A stretch of 47,785 nucleotides of DNA, taken from positions 1 to 47,785 of the forward strand of contig JBGTQJ010000069.1 in NCBI GenBank assembly GCA_041941305.1. Direction: 5' to 3'. This document shows positions 35,121 through 44,390 of the stretch, one piece after another; the stretch's first letter is position 1, and every line of letters begins with the position of its first letter. The stretch is from JANSWP01 sp041941305 (GTDB lineage: Bacteria > Bacteroidota > Bacteroidia > Chitinophagales > Saprospiraceae). The notes beneath the pieces are model-generated. The model made no database searches. It was not told the origin of the DNA and saw nothing but the letters and a program-made list of their open reading frames with translations. A program made the position numbers and the translations under genes.

Positions 35121-36134
35121 TCAATTGATAACAGTATGAAATTTATTGGGTAAGCGGGTAGATTTTCCTTTAATGATAAGGGCTTCTGAACCAAAATGTT
35201 CTTCCACCCAATGGTCTGAATAAATTGTATCCAGGTAACGGTCTCCTCGATCACATAGCACTCCAACTACCCTTGAGCTTGAAGGTATTAAGGATTTATA
35301 TTTTTCAATTCCTGCCATGATTGCCCCAGAAGAACCACCTACAAAAATTCCTTCTCTACTAACTAGTTGGCGGCATCCTCTAATACAATCGAGATCAGAA
35401 ACCAAAACAAAATCATCTTCTATCCCCGGTTGATAATGAGGAGGCTTAACAGCCGCTCCATGCCCTGGAATCAGGCGCTTTTTAGGTTTGTCTCCAAAAA
35501 TTACACTGCCTTTTGCATCTACTCCAATTATTTTGGTTTTGAGCCCTTTTTCCATTACATATTCGGCACAACCCCTTAGCGCCCCACAAGTACTTGTGGC
35601 TATGAATACATAGTCTACATCGTAGTCAAGTACCTCTAAAATCTCTCGAATAGTCTGGTGGTGAGCCAAAGGGTTATTGAGATTGGTATATTGGTTACAG
35701 TTAAAACTATTTGGAATGCTGTCGAGTAAATGTTGGACTCTTTTAATCCTAGCACCTAAATAACCTCCTTCGGGATCAGGGCTTTTTACCATATCCAAGG
35801 TGGCCCCATAAGCTTGAATAATTTTCCGGGCGGTGATAGTAGATCGGATATCCGTCACGCAAATAAATTTTAAACCTAAATAAGCACAGGCTTGCGCCAA
35901 TCCAACACCAGTATTTCCGCTTGAAGATTCAATGATGGTTGAGTCTTTATTGATATCCCCATTTTTGTAAGCTGCCAAAAGCATCCTTAAAGCAGGGCGA
36001 TCTTTGATACTTCCACCAGGGTTGAGCATTTCGAGTTTGGCGAAAAGTGAAAAATGGGCATTGGGAAAATATTTTTCTAATTGGATAAGAGAAGTATTTC
36101 CGATACAGGATAAAATTCCGTTCATTGGTTCCAT
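35121..36134 (-). CDS. sbnA: SbnA-like N-(2-amino-2-carboxyethyl)-L-glutamate synthase
   Basis: 337 residues, PLP-dependent cysteine synthase (fold type II) family. PLP lysine Lys44 in GGSIKDRP, the SSSGNTGVGL loop, STCGALRG phosphate-binding segment, and GGSSGAIM. The C-terminal extension and the S-S-G-N-T-G-V form match SbnA, which condenses O-phospho-L-serine with L-glutamate, rather than plain cysteine synthase. With the SbnB-like enzyme it would make L-2,3-diaminopropionate, a precursor of siderophores and peptide antibiotics. First gene of the minus-strand cluster. No siderophore synthetase or NRPS is visible in the window. Confidence 0.85.
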   Translation of the reverse strand: MEPMNGILSCIGNTSLIQLEKYFPNAHFSLFAKLEMLNPGGSIKDRPALRMLLAAYKNGDINKDSTIIESSSGNTGVGLAQACAYLGLKFICVTDIRSTITARKIIQAYGATLDMVKSPDPEGGYLGARIKRVQHLLDSIPNSFNCNQYTNLNNPLAHHQTIREILEVLDYDVDYVFIATSTCGALRGCAEYVMEKGLKTKIIGVDAKGSVIFGDKPKKRLIPGHGAAVKPPHYQPGIEDDFVLVSDLDCIRGCRQLVSREGIFVGGSSGAIMAGIEKYKSLIPSSSRVVGVLCDRGDRYLDTIYSDHWVEEHFGSEALIIKGKSTRLPNKFHTVIN

Positions 36135-36738
36135 TTAACTAGGAAATTTTAATTGCGAACCAATAATGTTCGCGCAGCAAAGCTGCACTCACAAGGGGAT
36201 TATGGTTCGCATCTTGCGTTAGGTATTCATTCGCATTTATTTGATGCTTTCTTTTAGCCAATGGTTATCGACCAAATTTGTACATGGGACTAATTTTCCG
36301 GGGAATTATGGTTTAATCTTTTGAGTGGATTTTGTGCAGCGTTTTAAATGCTGAGCGTTATTGGCCTAGCAAATACAAGATACCCCCTAATTATCCATCA
36401 TTGGATGAGGTGAAGAAATGAGCATGAATTTTCGCTATGATTGTTTTTGATTTTTGGTAAAATACACAAAAAAAATGGCATAAAAAAATCAAATAATCAA
36501 TGGCTTTCCTAATTGTCCTGATTTCTGCACCAGGACCAGATGTGAATTATCACAAAAAGGACTTCTTTTCGTCAACTTACAATTGCACAATTTAAAGTTG
36601 CCTGATTTTTTCACTTCAAACAGCATTGGTTTGAACTTGGAACCATGGTGGGTCCCATCGCAAAAAGGTTGGCTTTTGCTTTTGCCGCATTGGGATCACA
36701 AATATTTCTCTCCTTTTACCAGATCCAAAAGGAATTTT
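36135..36738. other. intergenic region with palindromic element
   Basis: 604 bases between the end of the large metalloprotease gene and the start of the SbnA-like gene, both on -. No credible gene. It holds an imperfect palindrome at 36153-36211. Promoter boxes for the SbnA-like gene were not clear. Confidence 0.55.
36153..36211. repeat. 59-bp palindromic element
   Basis: Ends TTGCGAACCAATAAT and ATTATGGTTCGCA are near inverse copies, with a small inner hairpin GCAGCAAAGCTGC. The TTGCGAA ends are shared with the element at 47579-47715, suggesting one family or a common end type. Confidence 0.6.
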
Positions 36739-39700
36739 TTACCTCACCAAAACCACGTCCCCTTTAAGTAAGGATTGGCTACCATCTAAAAATGCTACTT
36801 CGAGGACATACACAAAAACACCAGCATTCATCGGTTTGCCTTCAAAAGTTCCATCCCAACCATACTGAGCATCATTTGGAATGAAATTCTGAGTCTCAAA
36901 AATCATTGCTCCCCATCGGTCATATATTTGAAACTGATTGATGAGAAGCACTTCTGGAGCAGCAAAAGGGTAAAACACATCATTCAATCCATCCCCGTTT
37001 GGTGAGAAAACATTGGGTATATATATCCGCCCCTGATTTTGGATTGTGATAAGGATTTTATCTTCAATTTGACAACCGGTTTCTTCTGTGACTTTGAGCA
37101 GATATAGTGTCGTAGTCAATGGGGCAGCGATGGGATCTGGACAATTGCTGCAATCCAGGTAATCGAAGGTTTGCCATTGATATTGTGCGTTTTGAGAGGC
37201 ATTTGTGATCGCATTAATTTGAAAAGATTCTCCTAAGTTTAAGGTGAGGTCATCAGGTAATTGAAGCAATAATTCCGGAGGACTTTCAATTGTAAATGCT
37301 TCAGTTGTAATGCAATCGTTTGTGTCCAAAACGGAAAGTGTGTAATTTCCTGAAGAGAGGTTCCCAAAAACCAATTCATCACGGAATTCACTATCTAAAA
37401 AGCTTACTTTATAATGTTCATTTGGTGTATTGATCATTACAAGTCCGTCAGCAGCTCCAAAACAACTGACATGTTCTATGGTAAAATCAATGGCTTCAGT
37501 ATTAGTCTGTTCCAAAATGATAGAAGCGGTATTTACACAACCATTTGCATCCTCCACAGTTAGAAAATATGCTCCAGGTAATAAGTTGTGGATTTCAGGA
37601 GTACTGCCCGAAAAGTTTTGCCATTGGAAAGAATAGGGTAGGGCACCCCCTTCTGGATAGACGAAAATGCTGCCATCCGCAGCTCCATCACATGAAAGAG
37701 TAGTTTCATACGCAATTTCGAGTTCAACTACTTCTACAAATATGGTATCTACTGAAACACAACCCTGCTGTGTACTTCCCACCGCATATACATAAATGGA
37801 AGTGTCTGGAAAAACGGTATTCGATAAACAAGTATCGCATTCCATCAATTCTTTGGGAAACCATTGTATCTTTTCAAAAATGGGCAATGCTGCAAGTTCA
37901 ATAGACACCCCTGGACAAATGATAGTGTCTCCATTTACGATCAAATCCGGGGCAACTTCCATTTCTATTAAAACGGTATCCCGCTGGATGCCACCACAAC
38001 TATCTGTAACCTCCACCCAATAAGTGCCTGGAACCCAGGTGGTGAATATGGAATCCTCACTGCCATCCTGCCATTGGTATTGGAGAAAGTCACTTCCAGC
38101 ATTGAGACCAACAACCCCATTATCACAAAGCAAAGTATCAGGACCTAAATCCAATATTGGAGGACTGAAATCTATTTGAAAGACTTCTATATTATTCGCA
38201 TAATCGCATTCTGGCAAGTAGGTATTGGGAAAGCTATTGTTTAAGTCAAGCGGGGGAATGCTTGTTCCTGCATCATTGAAAACTGCGAAAATGGGAGCAT
38301 TTAAAATGACTGGAATTTGAAAGCTTAGGTCAACACAGCCTCCAGGTTCAATAAATAGATCTGTTTTTACTGTAGACATCCATCCGGCATCAGAATTTAC
38401 CGGATCGCCTTCATAAATTGAAATAGGTGTTTTTTCCAAAATTCTAGACTGCCCCTCATTACATACCGTCATATTGACTAAAATGCTATCGCCATCACAA
38501 TAGCCTGCTATCGAAGTAACAACTGCATCTGTTGTATTAAAAATGACAAGTGAATCGTGATTATATATTGATTGTTGTAGCAAAAAACCATTCAGTTTGC
38601 CATCGGCGGCAAGGTGGTGATTTTGTTGCTCAAAAGGGATTTGACCATTGTCCAAAACATTGGTAATGTGATAATTGAATTGATTCCAAACTGGGCGGGT
38701 ACGAGGTATAGGGAAATTAGGACATAATGCAATTAGTTTATCAATACTTTTTAGCAAAATTTCTGCAAATCCATCACCGTTGATATCCGCCACAATAGGA
38801 TAATTGCCTAAAAGAGAAGTGTTATTCGTATTCCATTCAATATATTTTGAACCCCAAGGACCCCAGGAAATATCACGAATCACAAAGGAGGATTCATCAT
38901 AAAAAAGCAATTCATTTTTACCATCAACATTAAAGTCAAACATTGTTGGTGAAACATAAGGCAGTTCCCATTCAGCTAATGTCAAATTTAATATGGTATT
39001 GGGACTAAGCCCCCAATTATTGCCACCTCCATTTTGATAATCATCTAAAATGTATAAACGATGATTTGATTGCACTGCAATTTCAACCAGACTATCCCCA
39101 TCAACATCACCAATAGTTGGTTTCCCAATAAGTGTAGCATTTCCGAAACCTTGAAAAGGATTACCTATCAGGGTTTCGGTCTGTATGTCCCAGATATAAA
39201 TTTGAGGAGCAGCCCCTTCAATGACAGCAACAACAGCGTCCAAATCTCCATCACCATCAAAATCTGCTAATTGAGTTGCCCCATCACTGAATCCGGACAA
39301 TTCTCTTACTACAAACATAGTATTGTACTCACCGCTTAGATAAGAAATGATAGAGGAAGCATAAACCTGATTACCTGCAACAATTTCTAGACCATGGCAG
39401 GTTGAACATTCTTCGGGTGATAAAACATCAGCTGCAACAGTGGAAGCGGCAAGGGCATTGCTTCCAGGAATAAAATATCCAATGTTTTGATCTGAACCAT
39501 TTGCCAATTCCTTACCGTTCTCGGAGCTAAATATTTGATTGCCAATATAAATTTCGGGGCTACCAAATGCATCTATATTTGCTAAAGAAGGGCTGTGAGG
39601 TACAGAATCATTAATTGCACTTGTAAACCACCAATTTACCGGCCAAATATCTCCTTCATTTGGTCTGTAATCGAATCGGGAAATCTTTTTGATTTCTGAA

Positions 39701-42700
39701 CCATCCGTACTGCTTATGAGACAAGTAGTAAAAATTTCTACTTGCCCATCTAAATCAACATCACCTATGGCTGGGGTTCCGGTAAATCGTACATCTCCAT
39801 TGATGAAATCTGAAAAAACCTCCCAGTTAAATTGATATTTCACCTCTCCATTTCGTCCATCCACAACTTTTATTAATTCATCAGCGCAAAAAACTACATC
39901 AGGAATACAATCTCCATCTACATCTCCTACACTCGGGGATTTTCCTAAAAATGAATAAGGAGTTTCCCATAAAGTATCTACTTGAAACTTTCCAGGACCA
40001 AAATCAAAATTTACCTCACAAGGCATATCAAAACATTGCCTGTAAAAAAGAGCTCCACAATCCAGGCTAACAGTGCAGTTGCAATCCGGATCAAATGAAT
40101 CGATCAAACCATCGCCATCGTCGTCAATTTGATTGTCACAGTATTCTAAGCAGATGTCAAAACATTGATTCTGAGTTTCAAATGGAGAGGTAGGTACTAG
40201 TGAAGCGAAGCTGTTTTCAAAACCAGGAGTAATATTATAGATGTTTTCCCATGTTACAGGTACTACATCTGGAAGGTTGAGCAAGGTTATTCCTGGAAAA
40301 TATTCTTCTACCAGGTCACAATCATCAATAATTTCTCCATCCAGGGTCATTTTGCCAAATGCAAGGTGACCATCATTGAAATTTAATACATAAATAGAAC
40401 CTGCAAAAAAGATGGCATCATCGTAAATACTTACTGAAATTGGGCTTAACAAATTGAGTTCTCGAGACCATATCCAATCCCCATTCAAATCTGTTTTTGT
40501 AATGGTACTGGAATTGTCATTAGCTTGCACCACAATCAAATAACCGTCTGAAAGTTGGAGTAATTTGCTTTGATACGGGAAATTGGTAGATGAACCTGCA
40601 AGATTATAATTCTTATACCATAAAGGATTGCCTAATTGATCTGTCTGAACTAATTTATACATAAAGGCACCAAAATCTGAAATCTCATAAGCCAGATAAG
40701 TGATGGTTCCATTTTCAATTAAAAAGTCGTCGACAAACGTATCATCACCCCATGTACTGAAGCCATTGTGTACTTTGGTCCAGATTGGATCTCCAGATTG
40801 ATCCAATTCCGTAAGCATAATGTGTTGCTTGCCTAAGTTTTGGGTTCTGAAAGCACCACCAACTAAAAAACCTCCATTCATTCTTTCTATGCTTTTAAAA
40901 GAGGCATCTGCAAACTGGTGATTTAAATAACTGCGATTTAGGGATAAATTCGTGATTTGCCCCGTGGTTTTATGAGCAACTATGGTAAACCCTTCTTCTG
41001 CTGGATTGAGGCTCGTTTTTCTGCCAACTATAATAAAATGATCGCCTGGAGTTTTTTCTGTCACATCTTCTAGTCTTGCACCAAAACCAAAATTGTACCT
41101 TTTGTGAAAAACCAATTCTTCATTTAGGTAATCAAACTTAAAAGAGAAACCGACATCATCATAATCTTGACCTCTGTCCCCCATTCCAAAAACAAATCCA
41201 TCTGAGGTCAGAATCATCTTGCGCAGGAATTCATCACCCAAAAGAAAATCAAAAGTCCATTGTTTGAGCATTTTCCCTTGATCATCCATCAGAACAAGCA
41301 GTGTTGAGTCTTCCAATGTACCTCCGATCAAAAAAGCGCCTGTACCCAGATTGAGCATGGAGGTTGATTTGACATTCAAACCTGATTTGGAATAGGTTTT
41401 CAAAAAAGTGTCAGAACAGGTTGTATTACAGTCCGACTTGCAATGAATCGATTCAGGCAGGTCAATGGTCTCTGTTTCTACTATTACTTTTGGCAACATG
41501 GTCGTTGGACTTGGATATTTTGTCCAGCCAAAAGCCTGGAAATTGGAGGTCTGAGCATTTGGGGAGTAGAGTTGTCTATCCTGAAAACAACCCTTGGCAA
41601 TTCTTCCAAATGGATCCGCTTTCATGATTTGGATATCTTGTACACCACTGACAAAAAATAAATAACCGCCTGCTTCTGTGATTTGATTTTGAGCGATCAC
41701 ATTGCTACTTCCAAATGGGCTTCTATGCCAGATAGGATTAAGCGTTTTATCTGTTTTTAGAAGGCTGGAGCCATAAAAAATTAAGTCATTCTCCACTGCA
41801 ATCATTTCTACGGGTTGTCCGAAAAAATGGTTTGACCGAATCCATTCCAAATTACCGGCTAAATCCATACTGGCCAGCCACAGATTGTGATTGCCTGAAA
41901 AGTTTGAAGCTTCAATCCCCAACAAGAGTGAATTACCATCAATGATGGCATCAAATGCAGTTCCTTTAACAGTTTGTAATCTTTTGGACCAAATGACATT
42001 TCCGCTTAAATCCAATTTGACCACAAAAGGATTTTTTGAATTGCTAAAAGTCGAGACTGCCTGGGTACCAACCACATAAATGTAATTCTCATGGGCAAGC
42101 GCAACCTGCATGTTTTCATATATGCCTGCATGAAAATTGGTGGAAACATCTGCTATCTCTCCAGTCTGTCGATCCATTTCAACCATGATGAAATCATCAT
42201 CCCCTCCAGGGTCAACATTCGTCCAACTATTGGAAAACATATAAAAATTACCTCCCTGAATAGGCTCCAGAATTGTAAATCCCCGCGATTTGCTTGCATA
42301 ACGTTGTACCCAAATGAATTCATCAGCTTCAGGGTCGTATCTGAATGCAAAAGCGCGATAAGTCAAACTATTTACACCTGCATATCCACAACCAACTAAC
42401 ATCCCCTCAGAATCAATGAATATTTCTGCTATCTTGTCTACATCCAACGAAATTTGGGCTCTTCTTGCCCAAATTACATTGCCTTCAAAATCTACTTTTA
42501 AAAAAACGCTCTTTTTTTCTTCAAAGCCAGCGACATAAAAGTTTCCATCACCTGAAGGAATAATGCAGTTTGCGCCATCATTAGTGGAACCTAAAATTTT
42601 GGCAAAAGAAGGACTCTGGCAATTGCTGCTTTGATCAAATACATACAATTGCTGACAATGTTTTTTTTCACAAAAGGCATTGCTGAGCGTCAGACAAATA

Positions 42701-44160
42701 TCGTAGACTCCGGGTTGTGGAAAGGTGTATAACAAGGTCTGTTCATCGCTTTCTAAAGCTCCATTTACAGTCCAATCCATATTTGAACTGGAGCTTGTCG
42801 CTTGAAACAAGACCGTTTCCAATGGTTGTGGAATGGTGTTCCCAAAAGTAAAATTGGGGTCCAAACTGCAATTGACGACGATGGTTTGGCTAAATGTAGC
42901 ATAACATCCAGGTTCATCATTGGTTGCAATCAAAGTGATTTCAAAAGCGCCTAATTCATTGAAGAAATAGCTGGCATTTGCTGCGTTTGAAAAAACGGAA
43001 CCATCAATTAGCCATTCGAAGTTGGTGGCAAATTGAGAAGTATTGGTAAAGTTTAGGGTGCTGCCTGATTCTGGTTCCAAAACAGGTACTTCAAAATTTG
43101 CCTGGATTGGATTGGGGCAGGGTTTTAAACAACCTTTTGAATGCACAAGGGATTTCCGCAATCCTTCAAGAAAAAAAGTCATTCTATCTGTTTGTCCCTG
43201 GGTAAAAGCAGAAAAACAGCCCACATCACCATAATCCATGTAATTCCAAAACATATCTTCCTGATCATTTGAAAACCCCGAATGGGTATCGGTTGTACAG
43301 GTGTTGACATTTCCATTGCAGGGGACAGGAGCCGTACTTTGGTCGGGTGGTGTATCACAAACCTTGTCGCCATTCAATAAACAATTGGCGTTATAACAAC
43401 CATTCTGGAAGGTATGGTAGAGTCCTAAATAATGCCCCAACTCATGCACCATTGCGGCGGTCTCACCAGGCGTCTCTCCAAAATATTCAGCTTCAATGAC
43501 AATTCCGTCTTTATCCGTTCCATGTGAGCCCGGGAGGTAAGCATATCCGACTACTCCACATTCATCATCAGGAAAGCAGGCTTCTTTGATGACCCAGATA
43601 TTGATATATTGGGTGGGATCCCAACGGCTCAGGTTTTTCATTTCCAAATCCTGATCTGTAATCAATTCCGTTAAAGGAGACTGAACTCTGAGAATTCCCG
43701 AGGTATTCAAATTATCAGGAGTACGTTCAGCTAAGCAAAATTGAATTTGGGTATCCACTCCGGTATCCTGGTCAAAATCATTCAAATTGGCAAATGCCTC
43801 ATTGATGTATTGAATTGCCTGGTAAACCTGGTTATCTGAAATATTTTCATCTCCATTATTGTGGATAATGTGGACGACCACGGGTAAATTATAGAGTGTT
43901 TCATTTTCTGAATGATTAGTGGGGTTTTGGACATAGGCTGCCCACTGTTTGTCCGCGTTTTGAAGATTCAGTTGGAATATAGGGTCATTTTGAAGCTGTT
44001 TTGCCTGGACCTGATCTGTACCACAGAAATAAGCATGGCTTGGGTTATTGGAATTTGAGTTAATAAATGAATGGTCGACATCTGATTCATTATTATCTAG
44101 TTCCAGACCTTTTAAGGAAAGGCAAATTGAAAAAATAAATAGAGCATAAAGTGTTTTCAT
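36739..44160 (-). CDS. giant secreted M43-type metalloprotease with PKD, FG-GAP, SprB repeats and T9SS type-B tail
   Basis: 2473 residues, exported. A signal peptide is followed by a pappalysin/cytophagalysin-type (M43) metalloprotease domain (about 60-345) with zinc motif HELGHYLGLYH (His239, His243, His249; Glu240 catalytic) and a Met-turn region W-N-Y-M-D-Y-G. PKD-like domains follow (about 350-520), then two long beta-rich regions with propeller-like strands (about 540-1340), and a D-D-D-G-D-G-L-I-D spacer. At least six FG-GAP/VCBS-like calcium-type motifs (D-x-D-x-D/N-G-D) lie at about 1400-1830. CARDB-like and Ig-like domains (about 1870-2130), SprB-type repeats (about 2130-2290) and a C-terminal gliding-motility sorting domain (about 2385-2473, VFSPNGDGLNDVF, YDRWGAMIFE) complete it. 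Secretion by the type IX system is expected; a PorW/SprE-type gene lies upstream. Probably a surface-bound proteolytic adhesin; substrates unknown. Confidence 0.9.
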   Translation of the reverse strand: MKTLYALFIFSICLSLKGLELDNNESDVDHSFINSNSNNPSHAYFCGTDQVQAKQLQNDPIFQLNLQNADKQWAAYVQNPTNHSENETLYNLPVVVHIIHNNGDENISDNQVYQAIQYINEAFANLNDFDQDTGVDTQIQFCLAERTPDNLNTSGILRVQSPLTELITDQDLEMKNLSRWDPTQYINIWVIKEACFPDDECGVVGYAYLPGSHGTDKDGIVIEAEYFGETPGETAAMVHELGHYLGLYHTFQNGCYNANCLLNGDKVCDTPPDQSTAPVPCNGNVNTCTTDTHSGFSNDQEDMFWNYMDYGDVGCFSAFTQGQTDRMTFFLEGLRKSLVHSKGCLKPCPNPIQANFEVPVLEPESGSTLNFTNTSQFATNFEWLIDGSVFSNAANASYFFNELGAFEITLIATNDEPGCYATFSQTIVVNCSLDPNFTFGNTIPQPLETVLFQATSSSSNMDWTVNGALESDEQTLLYTFPQPGVYDICLTLSNAFCEKKHCQQLYVFDQSSNCQSPSFAKILGSTNDGANCIIPSGDGNFYVAGFEEKKSVFLKVDFEGNVIWARRAQISLDVDKIAEIFIDSEGMLVGCGYAGVNSLTYRAFAFRYDPEADEFIWVQRYASKSRGFTILEPIQGGNFYMFSNSWTNVDPGGDDDFIMVEMDRQTGEIADVSTNFHAGIYENMQVALAHENYIYVVGTQAVSTFSNSKNPFVVKLDLSGNVIWSKRLQTVKGTAFDAIIDGNSLLLGIEASNFSGNHNLWLASMDLAGNLEWIRSNHFFGQPVEMIAVENDLIFYGSSLLKTDKTLNPIWHRSPFGSSNVIAQNQITEAGGYLFFVSGVQDIQIMKADPFGRIAKGCFQDRQLYSPNAQTSNFQAFGWTKYPSPTTMLPKVIVETETIDLPESIHCKSDCNTTCSDTFLKTYSKSGLNVKSTSMLNLGTGAFLIGGTLEDSTLLVLMDDQGKMLKQWTFDFLLGDEFLRKMILTSDGFVFGMGDRGQDYDDVGFSFKFDYLNEELVFHKRYNFGFGARLEDVTEKTPGDHFIIVGRKTSLNPAEEGFTIVAHKTTGQITNLSLNRSYLNHQFADASFKSIERMNGGFLVGGAFRTQNLGKQHIMLTELDQSGDPIWTKVHNGFSTWGDDTFVDDFLIENGTITYLAYEISDFGAFMYKLVQTDQLGNPLWYKNYNLAGSSTNFPYQSKLLQLSDGYLIVVQANDNSSTITKTDLNGDWIWSRELNLLSPISVSIYDDAIFFAGSIYVLNFNDGHLAFGKMTLDGEIIDDCDLVEEYFPGITLLNLPDVVPVTWENIYNITPGFENSFASLVPTSPFETQNQCFDICLEYCDNQIDDDGDGLIDSFDPDCNCTVSLDCGALFYRQCFDMPCEVNFDFGPGKFQVDTLWETPYSFLGKSPSVGDVDGDCIPDVVFCADELIKVVDGRNGEVKYQFNWEVFSDFINGDVRFTGTPAIGDVDLDGQVEIFTTCLISSTDGSEIKKISRFDYRPNEGDIWPVNWWFTSAINDSVPHSPSLANIDAFGSPEIYIGNQIFSSENGKELANGSDQNIGYFIPGSNALAASTVAADVLSPEECSTCHGLEIVAGNQVYASSIISYLSGEYNTMFVVRELSGFSDGATQLADFDGDGDLDAVVAVIEGAAPQIYIWDIQTETLIGNPFQGFGNATLIGKPTIGDVDGDSLVEIAVQSNHRLYILDDYQNGGGNNWGLSPNTILNLTLAEWELPYVSPTMFDFNVDGKNELLFYDESSFVIRDISWGPWGSKYIEWNTNNTSLLGNYPIVADINGDGFAEILLKSIDKLIALCPNFPIPRTRPVWNQFNYHITNVLDNGQIPFEQQNHHLAADGKLNGFLLQQSIYNHDSLVIFNTTDAVVTSIAGYCDGDSILVNMTVCNEGQSRILEKTPISIYEGDPVNSDAGWMSTVKTDLFIEPGGCVDLSFQIPVILNAPIFAVFNDAGTSIPPLDLNNSFPNTYLPECDYANNIEVFQIDFSPPILDLGPDTLLCDNGVVGLNAGSDFLQYQWQDGSEDSIFTTWVPGTYWVEVTDSCGGIQRDTVLIEMEVAPDLIVNGDTIICPGVSIELAALPIFEKIQWFPKELMECDTCLSNTVFPDTSIYVYAVGSTQQGCVSVDTIFVEVVELEIAYETTLSCDGAADGSIFVYPEGGALPYSFQWQNFSGSTPEIHNLLPGAYFLTVEDANGCVNTASIILEQTNTEAIDFTIEHVSCFGAADGLVMINTPNEHYKVSFLDSEFRDELVFGNLSSGNYTLSVLDTNDCITTEAFTIESPPELLLQLPDDLTLNLGESFQINAITNASQNAQYQWQTFDYLDCSNCPDPIAAPLTTTLYLLKVTEETGCQIEDKILITIQNQGRIYIPNVFSPNGDGLNDVFYPFAAPEVLLINQFQIYDRWGAMIFETQNFIPNDAQYGWDGTFEGKPMNAGVFVYVLEVAFLDGSQSLLKGDVVLVR

Positions 44161-44243
44161 GATGAGCGAATAAGCATGGCTTTAAGAGCGATCTTTGGAG
44201 AATGATATGCAGGTTGGAAAACCCTGCTGCTCTGGTAATAAGG

Positions 44244-44274
44244 CAAACCTAATCTTAAATTTTACTTGCATAAA
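44244..44274 (-). promoter_or_regulatory. candidate promoter for the giant protease gene
   Basis: On the minus strand TAGGTTTG (44251-44244) is an exact TAnnTTTG -7 box and TTTA (44274-44271), one mismatch from TTTG, lies exactly 19 bases upstream. It would give a leader of about 75-80 bases before the ATG at 44160. It follows the SprE terminator hairpin, so the protease gene may have its own promoter. Confidence 0.45.
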
Positions 44275-44307
44275 AATAAGTGGATTTTGTTTAAGAAACT
44301 GGTTGGA

Positions 44308-44353
44308 AATGACAAAGGGGCTGCAATTTTTGAAATGCAGCCCCTTTGTCATT
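44308..44353 (-). terminator. 18-bp perfect hairpin after the SprE/PorW gene
   Basis: Arms 44308-44325 and 44336-44353 are exact inverse copies (core GACAAAGGGGCTGCA) with a 10-base loop, beginning 37 bases after the stop of the upstream gene on the minus strand. A clear transcription terminator candidate. Confidence 0.75.
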
Positions 44354-44390
44354 AGGTAAATTGCTGAAGATGCAGCAAACTGGGGAGGAT

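Noticed and set aside
36583..36771. 62-codon open frame on + in the gap before the giant protease
   Set aside because: Low-complexity aromatic-rich translation, overlaps the end of the protease gene, no leader or neighbours to support it.
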